From VAZQ01 sp045811525 (GTDB lineage Bacteria; Pseudomonadota; Alphaproteobacteria; Rhizobiales; Xanthobacteraceae): a DNA stretch of 64,000 nt. A program made the translations under genes and the position numbers. The stretch spans positions 62,001 to 126,000 of the forward strand of contig JBJMTV010000004.1 of assembly GCA_045811525.1 (NCBI GenBank), given 5' to 3'. Numbering within the stretch: the stretch's first letter is position 1; each line of letters begins with the position of its first letter. The notes beneath the pieces are model-generated. The model ran no database searches, had not been told where the DNA came from, and worked only from the letters and a program-made list of their open reading frames with translations. Below, one piece after another: positions 26,162 through 34,758 of this stretch.

Positions 26162-28366
26162 TTAGCCTTCCACCTCCGCCGGTACTCTGGTTGCTTTTTG
26201 AGGCGCCCAGCTATTGGCCAGCGATGGCCTGATATGCCGTGTCAGCTCAGCTTCTTGCTTCGTGAGAAGGTTTCGCCCATCGGTGATCGATACGATCGTA
26301 TGTGCGACCGCGACAATCATGTCCGCGCCGCTGCTGATGTCGGGACGATGGGCGACGCTGACGCGTGTCATCTGCAGCTGGCGCAGGCTCTCGTTGATGG
26401 CCCGCTCCGTCTTGACGTCCAAGTGGGCGGTACCCTCATCCAGGAACAGAATCTGAGGATCGCGGTAGAGCGCGCGTGCAAGCAGGACCCGTTGTTTTTG
26501 CCCCCCCGAAAGCGAATTCCCCATGTCGCCGATGAGGCTGCTATAGGTCATGGGCATGGCCATGATGTCCTCGTGGATGGCGGCTCGTTTGGCGGATCGC
26601 AGCATGCGTTCTTCATCAAACTGGGCGTCGAAGAAACAGATGTTGTCAGCGATCGAACCCGACAGGAGCTGGTCCTCCTGCATGACAGCTGCCACCTGCT
26701 CCCGGAATGTCCGCGGGCCCATGGTGGAAAGGGGCAGGCCGTCCACGAGGATCTCCCCGCTCGTGGGCTCGAGAAGCCCCAGCATAAGCTTGACGAGTGT
26801 CGTCTTGCCGCCGCCGGAGGGACCGGTAATGGTCACGAACTGACCCGGTTCAATCCTCAGATTAACGTCCTCGAGGACGAACCGCTCGGTCTCGGCGTAA
26901 CGAAAGCAAACGTTGCGCAGCTCGATGCCGCCCTCGAGCGGACGCATGAACGAGAGCGGCAAGTCGTGCCCTCTTTCGGGTGACGTGAGTGCGATGTCGG
27001 AGAGCCGCTCGAGGTGCAGACCCAGAATGCGGAAGTCGAGCGCTTTCTCCACGAGGGCGACCGACCGCTCTATGAAGTGCTGTCGATACGCCATGAAGGC
27101 GAAGACCATGCCGACCGTGAGATTGCCGGCAAGCACAAGCCGCGCAGCGAGAAAAACGATGATAATGAGCTCAAGCCCGAAGATGAGATCGTTGATTGTG
27201 CTGAATGCGATCTTTGCGCGGCCAAGGCTCACGCTGCTGTTGGCCACCTCGGCGTACCTGTTCAGCCACTGCGACTCTCGCTCGCTTTCGCGATTGAACA
27301 GCTTGAGACACTGAATCGCGCGGAGTGTTTCGATAAAGGTCGAGCTCTCCTGAGCGCTGGCTTCAATCGTTGCCTGGGTACGCCGCCACAAAACGCCGTA
27401 GAGGCTGAGCCTGATGATCGCGTAGAGCGCAAGCGCACCGAGGACCAGCAGTGCAAGCGGCGGGCTGTAGAGGAAGATCATGGCCAGGGTGAGAACGGCC
27501 ATGATGCCGTCGATGAGGGCGGTGATCATCCCTTCAGTGAGCAGGTTGCGAATGGGCTGCAGAGATGTGAACCGCGAAAGCACATCTCCGGTATGTCTCT
27601 GCTCAAAGAAGGCGGTAGGCAGCCGAATCAAATGATGGAATAGCCGCGCGCCAAGATGAAAATGCACGACGTTTTGCAGGACCAGCAGGACCCATGATCG
27701 CAACGCCGTCGTCGCGACCTGGATGAGCATGAGCAAACCGAACCCCAATGCCAGCACCACGAGCAGATCGAGATCGCCGCGGGTAATGACCTCGTCGATG
27801 GTGACCTGCATGTAGAACGGCGCGGCGAGCAGCAATACCTGCAGCACAGCTGATAGGACGAGGATTTGAAGGAGTGCGTGAGTGCTGCCGCTAAGGTGTG
27901 ACCAGAAGACGGAGAGCGGCAGTCGCGCGCGCTCGTCGCGTTGCTGGAACGCCTCGGTTGGGGAAAGCTCCAGGGCCACCCCGCTGATGTGCTTGGAGGC
28001 GGCCGCAAAGGTGTATGACCGCTCGCCGCTTGCCGGATCGTGAATGGTGAGGCCTTGCTTGGTGACCCCCTTCAGCACCACAAAATGGCACATGTCCCAA
28101 TGCAGGATGGCAGGCAATTGTATTTGACGCAGGTGCTCGAGCTCCAAGCGTATAGGTCGGCAGGTCATCTGCAGATGTCCTGCGGTTTGCATCAGCCCGC
28201 GTAATGTTACTCCTTTCAGCGACGCAGGATGTCGCCGCCGCAGCGTGTTCAGGTCAACCCGGTTCCCGTGATAAGAGGCGACCATCGCCAAACAGGCCAG
28301 ACCGCATTCGGCGGCCTCTGTTTGGTGGATGAGCGGCAGGTGACCGCGGCGACTGAATCTGAGCAT
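26162..28366 (-). CDS. C39 peptidase-containing ABC exporter for a double-glycine-leader peptide
   Basis: 734 residues, inner membrane, of the CvaB/RaxB/LagD type. The N-terminal C39 peptidase has the oxyanion glutamine Q15, catalytic C21 (in TEAAECGLACLAM), H94 (CHFVVLKG) and D110 (IHDPA), so it should be active and cut after GG. Six membrane helices follow (about residues 165-420). The ATPase has Walker A GPSGGGKTT, signature LSGGQKQR, Walker B ILFLDEGTAHLD and switch histidine in SVAHRPD. It begins nine bases after the HlyD gene in the peptide operon and would both cleave and export the peptide at 29703-29960. Confidence 0.95.
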   Translation of the reverse strand: MLRFSRRGHLPLIHQTEAAECGLACLAMVASYHGNRVDLNTLRRRHPASLKGVTLRGLMQTAGHLQMTCRPIRLELEHLRQIQLPAILHWDMCHFVVLKGVTKQGLTIHDPASGERSYTFAAASKHISGVALELSPTEAFQQRDERARLPLSVFWSHLSGSTHALLQILVLSAVLQVLLLAAPFYMQVTIDEVITRGDLDLLVVLALGFGLLMLIQVATTALRSWVLLVLQNVVHFHLGARLFHHLIRLPTAFFEQRHTGDVLSRFTSLQPIRNLLTEGMITALIDGIMAVLTLAMIFLYSPPLALLVLGALALYAIIRLSLYGVLWRRTQATIEASAQESSTFIETLRAIQCLKLFNRESERESQWLNRYAEVANSSVSLGRAKIAFSTINDLIFGLELIIIVFLAARLVLAGNLTVGMVFAFMAYRQHFIERSVALVEKALDFRILGLHLERLSDIALTSPERGHDLPLSFMRPLEGGIELRNVCFRYAETERFVLEDVNLRIEPGQFVTITGPSGGGKTTLVKLMLGLLEPTSGEILVDGLPLSTMGPRTFREQVAAVMQEDQLLSGSIADNICFFDAQFDEERMLRSAKRAAIHEDIMAMPMTYSSLIGDMGNSLSGGQKQRVLLARALYRDPQILFLDEGTAHLDVKTERAINESLRQLQMTRVSVAHRPDISSGADMIVAVAHTIVSITDGRNLLTKQEAELTRHIRPSLANSWAPQKATRVPAEVEG

Positions 28367-28375
28367 CGGCGAGTC

Positions 28376-29623
28376 TCACATCCTGACCGACAGCAGCGGG
28401 CTTATCAGCCAGTCCATCAATGAGCGCCATTCGAGAATGATGTCTGCCCGCAGCAGCATGTCAGGCTGCAAGGGAATTGTTTTCCCGTGAACGTTTATGT
28501 CCTGTCGTTCCAGGCTGGCGATAACGCGATAAGCCGGCTCATTCAGCTTGATGGGACCTCCGGTATCGCTGCTGGTCAGGATTGTTTGTGAGACTTTCAC
28601 AATCCGACCGCGATAGGTTCCAAAGTGTTGGTATGGAAACGCTTCATAGAGAAGGCGGACGGGCAGCCCAGCTTCGACAAAACCGATCGCCCGCGCAGTG
28701 ACGAAGAGCTCTGCCTGCAAGGCTGCTCCCTCGGGAATGATTTCGAGCTGAAGCCGCTGCGGGTTGACGTTTTGCCCGACCGTTGCTTGCAAGGTCGACA
28801 CCCGGCCTGCGACAGGCGCGCGGATCACATAAGCGCGGCGCCCTTGCGTTTCGGCGATGCGCTGTTCTGTTGCCGCAAGATCGTTGCGCAGCGCCTGCAC
28901 TTTCTGCGCCATGAGCGTGGGCAATTGCGCCAGGGAAGATCGGGTTTCCACCAGTTGATTGTGCTTGGCCGAGATTTGCTGCCGGATCGTGCTCAAGCTC
29001 TGCCGCTGATCAATGACCACCATCTGTCGGCGGCGCAGCTCGATGGCCGTCAGGTAGCCCTTGCTCTGCAACTGTTGTCCCGCGTCCAAGTCGCTGTTTG
29101 CGACCTCCAGACGATCGCTTTGCAGCGTGAGCTGGGCTTGCAACTGCGCGATTTCGGCCTTTAAGCCGGAGGCCAGCGCCGTCAGTCGGTCTCGCTCGGA
29201 GCCCGCGCGCGTCTCTTCCGATTCGATATTTCGTGAAATGGCCTGCCTTTGTGCCGACAAGGTATCCAGTTGCGAGACGTTGACGTCCGAGCCATCCGAG
29301 GCGATCTGGTCGGTGTCTATGGTGAGCAGTGGCTCTCCATCCTGCACCACCTCACCGTCTTTGACGTGGACCTCACGAATGACTCCGTTACGAGCCGCAA
29401 AGATTTTCGCTGTTCCCGTACTAGGTGTAAGATAACCTATAGCCGTTTCCTTACGTACATACCCGGCAAAGCATGCAAAAACCGTGAGCGCCGCGACCGC
29501 GGCCGCCAAAAACCAGGTCAATATCTTGCTCGACAATGGTTGCAGCGCTGCCACGTCACCCCATTGATGACGTGCCCGCTGGAACTCGACGGCCTCCTGC
29601 CGGAACAGTTGTCGCGCGCTCAT
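28376..29623 (-). CDS. HlyD-family membrane fusion protein (peptide exporter adaptor)
   Basis: About 415 residues from ATG 29623 (MSARQLFRQEAVEFQR). A short cytoplasmic N-terminus is followed by one membrane helix at about 33-55 (ILTWFLAAAVAALTVFA) and a lipoyl/barrel half (IREVHVKDGEVVQDGEPLLTID). Long coiled coils at about 115-270 and a returning barrel region (YVIRAPVAGRVSTL) complete it. This is the CvaA/RaxA-type periplasmic adaptor that couples a C39 exporter to an outer-membrane channel. Longer starts (GTG 29734) would overlap the peptide gene. No tolC is in the operon. Confidence 0.9.
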   Translation of the reverse strand: MSARQLFRQEAVEFQRARHQWGDVAALQPLSSKILTWFLAAAVAALTVFACFAGYVRKETAIGYLTPSTGTAKIFAARNGVIREVHVKDGEVVQDGEPLLTIDTDQIASDGSDVNVSQLDTLSAQRQAISRNIESEETRAGSERDRLTALASGLKAEIAQLQAQLTLQSDRLEVANSDLDAGQQLQSKGYLTAIELRRRQMVVIDQRQSLSTIRQQISAKHNQLVETRSSLAQLPTLMAQKVQALRNDLAATEQRIAETQGRRAYVIRAPVAGRVSTLQATVGQNVNPQRLQLEIIPEGAALQAELFVTARAIGFVEAGLPVRLLYEAFPYQHFGTYRGRIVKVSQTILTSSDTGGPIKLNEPAYRVIASLERQDINVHGKTIPLQPDMLLRADIILEWRSLMDWLISPLLSVRM

Positions 29624-29702
29624 GCCTGCAACTCTGATGGGCGCTCCTGCCAACTGTGATGAGTGGCTGGAGCGCCCTGTCATTCTTGCCTTGGCTGGAG
29701 GG

Positions 29703-29960
29703 TTACACGCCTTGCAGGATTGCTCCCGGCCCACCCAACACTTGGATCAGCGCTCCGACACCGATGTGGTTGTTGTTCGCGATATCGGCAAGCGTCACAT
29801 TGTTATTATCGAGCACGTTGATGTTGGCGTTGCGCAGTATATCAATTTGCTGCGCGTTCAATGCTAGATTGACGAGGCCACCGGCTGCAGCCGCCTGTCC
29901 GCCAGCGACGGCGTCCAGTTCCGCGTCTGACAGTTCAACGATCTCCGGCAAGTTGGTCAT
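29703..29960 (-). CDS. Double-glycine-leader (bacteriocin-like) secreted peptide precursor
   Basis: 85 residues. Leader MTNLPEIVELSDAELDAVAGG matches the double-glycine consensus LS-x-x-EL-x-x-V-x-GG, with cleavage predicted after G21. The 64-residue core is rich in Ala, Asn, Ile, Leu and Gly, has no cysteine and ends GGPGAILQGV. A second GG at 27-28 is an alternative cut. ATG 29960 has GGAG nine bases upstream; an in-frame ATG at 29972 would add four residues. First gene of the operon with HlyD (79 bases) and the C39 exporter. It may be a class II bacteriocin-like or signalling peptide; no immunity gene was recognised. Confidence 0.82.
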   Translation of the reverse strand: MTNLPEIVELSDAELDAVAGGQAAAAGGLVNLALNAQQIDILRNANINVLDNNNVTLADIANNNHIGVGALIQVLGGPGAILQGV

Positions 29961-30744
29961 TACGAGCTCCATGCTTGTGTGATACGCCCCCCTTCGCGCC
30001 CAACGACGCGTCCGCTGGATCGTTCCGAAAAAAACTGCGCGTGACACCTTGTTCCGTTCACTGCGAGGAGCGCGACGCGTCGTGCGCAACAGATCGCTGC
30101 ATAAGCAGCAAGTTGATACCTCTATGAGGCTCGCGGAGCGCGCAGAAGTTCATCGCACCGGAACAACGAGCATCGCTCAGTGAAGGACGCGACGTATTTT
30201 GTCGAACTCGCTCGAGTCAAATTTCTGATCCTGCGACAGACGATGGACATAGTGACTCAAACAAGCTGCGAGTGAGCGCATCAAACGGAACATGTCGGCT
30301 TTTGGAATTGACCTCGGATCAGTTTCGCGGCGGCCCAATGGTGACGGCGCGCGATCACGCCGGACTGCACGACGGCTTGGCAATGTCGCGCGATTTATGC
30401 GGAATGCATCGTGAGTAATAGTCGTGACGTGAACGTCCGCGTTGCGATGTTTTTGCACAACAAGGCAACGTGTCAAGCTGCTACTGCTTCGGCTCAATGA
30501 GTGGGATTTCCAGCACCACGAAAGCTGGACACGCGCACCTCGTCTCGCGCTGGACACGTTGCGCCGTACAACAGCACCTCCTCGCAAGCGGCTCCGGAGG
30601 AGCTGCGCAGCAGTCGCAGCATGCAACCCTGGACTCATGGCCGGGCGCTGCAGCCGAATGAATGTATCGAATATGCTCGGTGGTTTTGCGGCGAAAGGCG
30701 GGGGCGGTTGAGTGCCCCCATGCAGAGCATCCTCAACAACTGAA
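29961..30744. other. Gene-free stretch upstream of the peptide operon
   Basis: About 780 bases that should hold the promoter of the peptide operon (transcribed leftward). A 193-codon minus-strand frame (30177-30758) is arginine/serine-rich and unlike a real protein, although its last 40 codons look more natural. Nothing else recognised. Confidence 0.4.
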
Positions 30745-30774
30745 AAGGGCCGCACCATTGCTGATGCGGCCCTT
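30745..30774 (-). terminator. Rho-independent-type terminator after repeat protein 1
   Basis: A perfect 10-base-pair stem: 30745-30754 pairs with 30765-30774 (AAGGGCCGCA / TGCGGCCCTT), with a ten-base loop. It is followed on the minus strand by TTTTCA. It lies 68 bases beyond the stop of the gene at 30842-33052, and a near-copy lies after another family member at 46418-46446. Confidence 0.65.
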
Positions 30775-30841
30775 CATTTCTCACCGGGTATGCACCCCGG
30801 CCTCGGTCCTTAGCCCAGCGTGAGGGGAAGCTGCTTCCGGC

Positions 30842-33052
30842 TCACTCGGCATTCGCAGCTTGGACCTGCCAGGTATTATCAAACACCAAGCCACTGACGT
30901 TTGAGCTTGAAGCCACGTTCAGGCCACTCATAAACCAGATGGCCAGGGCTCCGCTGCTGTTGCGCCAGAGGATATCGCTCTTCAGATCACCGTTGAAGTC
31001 ACCGGTGAGGTTGACGTTCCAGTTGCTGGGCACGAACCCAATAACGCCGGACTGGGCGATGTTTGCGCCGTTCATCAGCCACATGGCCACGTTGCCGCTA
31101 CTGTCGCGCCAGAGGATATCGCGCTTGCCGTTGCCGTCGAAGTCACCGGTGCCGACAATCGCCCAGGTGGTTGGAACATTCCCGACGAGTGCACTTGACG
31201 TCAGTTGTGTGCCGTTCATGAACCAGATCGCGACGGTCCCACTGTTGGTGTCACGCCAGAGAATGTCGGCGTTGCCGTCGCCGTTGAAGTCCCCGGTTCC
31301 GACAATCATCCAGTTGAGGGGCACATTTCCGAGAACGGCCGCACTAACAAGGCTCGATCCGTTCATCAGCCACATTGCGACGTTGCCGCCGGAGTCGCGC
31401 CAGAGGATGTCGCCCTTGCCGTCGCCGTTGAAGTCATCCGTGCCGTTGACGAACCATGTCGGGCCAACGTTGCCGAGGCTTGCCGTGGATTTGATCTGGT
31501 AGCTGTTCATGAACCAGATCGCGACGTTGCCGCTGGTGTCCTGCCAGAGCAGATCATAGTAGCTGTCCTGATCGAAGTCGCGCTGGCCGACGATGTTCCA
31601 GTTTGTGGGCACCACGCCCACGATTCCGGACGCGTAGATCTGCGCGCTTTTCATGATCCAGATCGCGGTGTTGCCGGTACTCGTTTGCCGCCAGGCGATG
31701 TCGCTATTGTTGTCGCCATTGAAGTCATGAGTGTTGGCAAACGTGGCGACAGTCTCCACCAGGACCAGAATGCAACCAAGCGTGTTGTCGCCGCCGACCG
31801 AGCCACAGAGTGTGCTGCCGGAATTGCTGGCGACCGGGAAGTAGTACTTCTTGGTCGCCGGATCCGAGGCGATCGAGTGATTGCCGCCTCGGGTCCGCGC
31901 GGGTGAGGTGTTGGGGCAGCTGAACTCGCCGGTGGCAAGGTTCGGATCCTTGTCAGCGTTCTGGGCGTCGAGCAACCCAATCACCTGCGGACCAGCGGTG
32001 GTCGGGTTTGGCGTGCAGCTCGGCACGCCATTGGGCTGTGGCGGATTGGCGTTGGAGCGCGCCAATGTGTAGTGATTGGTGCCGGCATTGTAATCGACCA
32101 TGTCGGCGCCTGATTGGAATTGATAGACCTTTATGACGTTACCGGGGATGCCGCCGGTGGATCCGTCGTCAATAACGGCTGTCGGATACCCGTATTGGGC
32201 TTGATTGGGTCCGCCGTTGCAGCCAAGCAGGATCTGCGGAGCGGGCCCAATGGCCATGCCCTGTGGTCCGGAACAGGTGTTGATAGGGATCAGGTACGTG
32301 GTGATGACGCTCTGCGTGTCGGGGTCGAGAACCGCGACGCCGCCCGGGACCGAATTGTTACCAGGGCCGTTTACTTCGGGGACCGTGATGTAGAATTTCT
32401 GCGTGCGCGAATCGAACTGACACTGCTCGATGCCGTTCGTCGCGATCGGCGTGTTGTTCGAGCCATCAAACACGATCTGCTTCAAGATCGTCTTGGTGCG
32501 GGCGTCGAAGAACGTGACGAACGGGAACGGATCCTCGGCGTTGTTCGCAGCCAGAACGATCTTGCGAACCGGATCTTGGCACATTTCGTCGACGCGGTGA
32601 GCCCCGCCGGTGCTGATTGAGAACTGCAGGGTGCCGGTTGCGAGGTCCAGCACCTTCATCGTGCTGTCGCCATCGCCCGCCCAGATCTCGTTGCCGGTGC
32701 CAAAGGCGTCGTTCTTCACGATCAGCACGCCATCCGGGCCTGAAGTATCGTTGTTGCCGGTATTGCCTTTGAAGAGGCCTTTGCCAGCCTGCCTGAGCAG
32801 CGTGTCGCTCTTGATGTCGACAACGTCAATGGCGCTGTTTGTACGGTCTGCGAGCACGTAGAGGCCGAGTGCAGAATCGACGTAGCTGATGTCGAAGCTG
32901 GTGATCTTCTGACCGGCCGGTAGTGGGACGATTTTTGATGGGACGAGAATTTCTTCTGCCAGGGCAGAGCTGCCCATGAGAGTTAGAGCAACAACGAGAG
33001 AGCGAGCAAACAACGATGCCCCTCCGGTCTTTCCGCAGATTTTTCCTGTCAT
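30842..33052 (-). CDS. Secreted repeat protein 1: NHL/YVTN-like propeller plus six FG-GAP/VCBS repeats
   Basis: 736 residues with a signal peptide (MTGKICGKTGGASLFARSLV ... SSALAEE). Residues about 30-430 form a beta-propeller of the YVTN/NHL type (SAIDVVDIKSDTLL, STMKVLDLATGTLQFS, GGVAVLDPDTQSVITTY). Residues about 442-736 hold six repeats of about 48 residues with the calcium-binding-type motif D-F-N-G-D-G-x-x-D-ILWRD followed by G-x-VAIW-x-MNG. The tail ends VQAANAE. The ATG has GGAGGAAC upstream. Ligand and activity are unknown; an extracellular binding or adhesive role is inferred. A terminator follows. Confidence 0.88.
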   Translation of the reverse strand: MTGKICGKTGGASLFARSLVVALTLMGSSALAEEILVPSKIVPLPAGQKITSFDISYVDSALGLYVLADRTNSAIDVVDIKSDTLLRQAGKGLFKGNTGNNDTSGPDGVLIVKNDAFGTGNEIWAGDGDSTMKVLDLATGTLQFSISTGGAHRVDEMCQDPVRKIVLAANNAEDPFPFVTFFDARTKTILKQIVFDGSNNTPIATNGIEQCQFDSRTQKFYITVPEVNGPGNNSVPGGVAVLDPDTQSVITTYLIPINTCSGPQGMAIGPAPQILLGCNGGPNQAQYGYPTAVIDDGSTGGIPGNVIKVYQFQSGADMVDYNAGTNHYTLARSNANPPQPNGVPSCTPNPTTAGPQVIGLLDAQNADKDPNLATGEFSCPNTSPARTRGGNHSIASDPATKKYYFPVASNSGSTLCGSVGGDNTLGCILVLVETVATFANTHDFNGDNNSDIAWRQTSTGNTAIWIMKSAQIYASGIVGVVPTNWNIVGQRDFDQDSYYDLLWQDTSGNVAIWFMNSYQIKSTASLGNVGPTWFVNGTDDFNGDGKGDILWRDSGGNVAMWLMNGSSLVSAAVLGNVPLNWMIVGTGDFNGDGNADILWRDTNSGTVAIWFMNGTQLTSSALVGNVPTTWAIVGTGDFDGNGKRDILWRDSSGNVAMWLMNGANIAQSGVIGFVPSNWNVNLTGDFNGDLKSDILWRNSSGALAIWFMSGLNVASSSNVSGLVFDNTWQVQAANAE

Positions 33053-33580
33053 ATGGTTCCTCCAGTGTGCTTTTTACCCGGATTTTATGCAGTCGTAGCG
33101 CACCCCGTTTTCAAAAGGGTGCGTGTCCCGTTTTTAGTCTCCTTCCTGCCGTCAAGCTGCCACAGGTTTTAACAGCCGCAAAGACCTAACATTCACCATA
33201 GGTCTAAAAAACAATCGTCCGGAAGCGGCAGTGCGCTTGACAATCGCCAGAAGTGATTTCCCGGAAGGCACAACAATCGAACTCGCGAAACCTCGCTTGT
33301 GCGCGGCCGCAATCGCGCATCAGCGCTTCGAAGGGCGGTTTAGGGAGCAGCGGCTGCTTTTAGTACGCGTGAGACCGCATGTGCTTAACTAGCCGACAGC
33401 CCAGGCCCGGTCTGAGCATAACCCAATGTACCTGAGGTGGCTAAGCGCAGCATCGCTCGAGCAGACGGGGACGTGAGCCAGCCAATCAAAGTCGTCAGAA
33501 TTGCAATGCTACGGCGACGCCTATCGGCCTTCTCAGCGGAAGCGCTCGCTGGGGACTAAGTGAGGGGCCCCATAAACAAC
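33053..33580. other. Gene-free stretch upstream of repeat protein 1
   Basis: About 530 bases, AT-richer than the neighbours near 33120-33220. It presumably carries the promoter of the gene at 30842-33052. No coding frame or RNA was recognised. Confidence 0.45.
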
Positions 33581-33607
33581 GAGCCCCGAGAATTTCTCGG
33601 GGCTCGC
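33581..33607 (-). terminator. Rho-independent terminator of the porin-like gene
   Basis: A perfect 13-base-pair inverted repeat (CGAGCCCCGAGAA / TTCTCGGGGCTCG) around one central base. On the minus strand it is followed by TTGTTT. It lies 32 bases downstream of the stop of the gene at 33639. Confidence 0.8.
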
Positions 33608-33638
33608 GAAAGTGGTGGCTGCGAACAGATTGCGTCGA

Positions 33639-34514
33639 TTACCACAACTTGACGTTCAAGCCGACGCGCGCGACCTGCACCTGCGACTGAACGTTGGTCC
33701 TCCAGGCATAGCCATTCGAAAAGGCCGGCACTGCCCCGGTCAGGGGGGACAGGTACTCAAAGTCGTTCAGGTACATGTAGAGATACTCTGCCTTGACCGA
33801 AATATTGGGCAAGAAGGCCCACTCGAAGCCCGCACCTACGACCGGCCCTGCACGGAGGACGTTGTCGGAGCCGAAATGCCGGGCCCCGTTGTACACAGGT
33901 GCTCCAACGCCGGTCCCGAACAGCACCGCCGTCTCGGACTGGACGCCAGCGAGGGCAAGGCCGCCGGTCACATAAAGCCAGACGCGGTCAAAAGTGACGC
34001 CGCCACGCAACCTGGCGGTGCTGAACCACTGCAGGTGCTCGGAGACGTGCTCGGTGCGTGCCTGATTGGTGAAGGCAGGGTTGCCGGGATTTGGAAATGC
34101 GCCGAAGGCGCGGTCGATGGTCGTGGTCGTGTCGCTCCACTGCCCATCCACCTCAACGCCGACGGCCCAAATGGGTGCGAGTTGCCAGTTGCATCCAAAT
34201 TGGCCGCCACCTTCCCAGCCCGAGCCTGTCGCCGTATCGGTGACCGTGAGCCTCGCGATGCTTGCCGGAAAATCACCCGTGCCTCCGAGATTGGGCGGCG
34301 GCAACACGCCCGGCGCGTTGATGTAGTTGCCGGCCGGGCCTGTGGTCGAGCGGTCGCGTGTGCCCACCCAGCCACCGTTGATGCCGGCGTAACATCCCGC
34401 CCAGGTGAACGCCGGTGGCGGTGGGGCGGCCTTCAGCGGCATGTCGGCCCCCAATGCAGAAATCGTGGTCCCCGTCAGAAGCAGCATCACGCTGCCGATC
34501 GTAAGCTTGTTCAT
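33639..34514 (-). CDS. Omp25/Omp31-like outer-membrane beta-barrel protein
   Basis: 291 residues. The start ATG 34514 has a GGGGGG run nine bases upstream and gives a clean signal peptide (MNKLTIGSVMLLLTGTTIS ... ALGA). The mature end DMPLKAAPPPP-x-FTWAGCYAG is the hallmark of rhizobial Omp25/31 family proteins (outer membrane beta-barrel, OMP_b-brl). Alternating strands run to the C-terminus, which ends VGLNVKLW with a terminal aromatic as BAM substrates require. An eight-stranded barrel is likely. It has its own terminator and interrupts the run of repeat proteins. Confidence 0.88.
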   Translation of the reverse strand: MNKLTIGSVMLLLTGTTISALGADMPLKAAPPPPAFTWAGCYAGINGGWVGTRDRSTTGPAGNYINAPGVLPPPNLGGTGDFPASIARLTVTDTATGSGWEGGGQFGCNWQLAPIWAVGVEVDGQWSDTTTTIDRAFGAFPNPGNPAFTNQARTEHVSEHLQWFSTARLRGGVTFDRVWLYVTGGLALAGVQSETAVLFGTGVGAPVYNGARHFGSDNVLRAGPVVGAGFEWAFLPNISVKAEYLYMYLNDFEYLSPLTGAVPAFSNGYAWRTNVQSQVQVARVGLNVKLW

Positions 34515-34609
34515 GTCACACCCCCCGCGTTGAATTGCCATGATAGTAGGTCAATCCGCGCGACTTGGATGTAGCTCGCGTGCAACAGATGGGAAAACTT
34601 GCCGCTCCA

Positions 34610-34731
34610 GTGGCGGATTACGCTTTCCTGCTTATGCGCCCATGCGCGCCTTCTGGACTGACCAAATTGGCGCGGTGCTAGGGCGGGTTAGGTTAGGCGC
34701 GCTCTTGCGCCGTCACCTGCCGCTTGCGGAG
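34610..34731. repeat. Third copy of the interspersed repeat near 23.7 kb
   Basis: The GTGGCGGATTA element at about 34609 and the segment 34693-34730 (GGCGCG-x-TCTTGCGCCGT type) match the copies at 23671-23820 in the same orientation. It occupies the gap between the porin-like gene and the 3' end of repeat protein 2. Confidence 0.5.
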
Positions 34732-34758
34732 AGCGAGGAGCGGTTCGGGCTTCGCCAT

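Noticed and set aside
30177..30758. Minus-strand frame of 193 codons upstream of the peptide operon
   Set aside because: Arg/Ser-rich, no family, no ribosome-binding site; its 5' end overlaps the terminator hairpin. Only the last 40 residues look natural.
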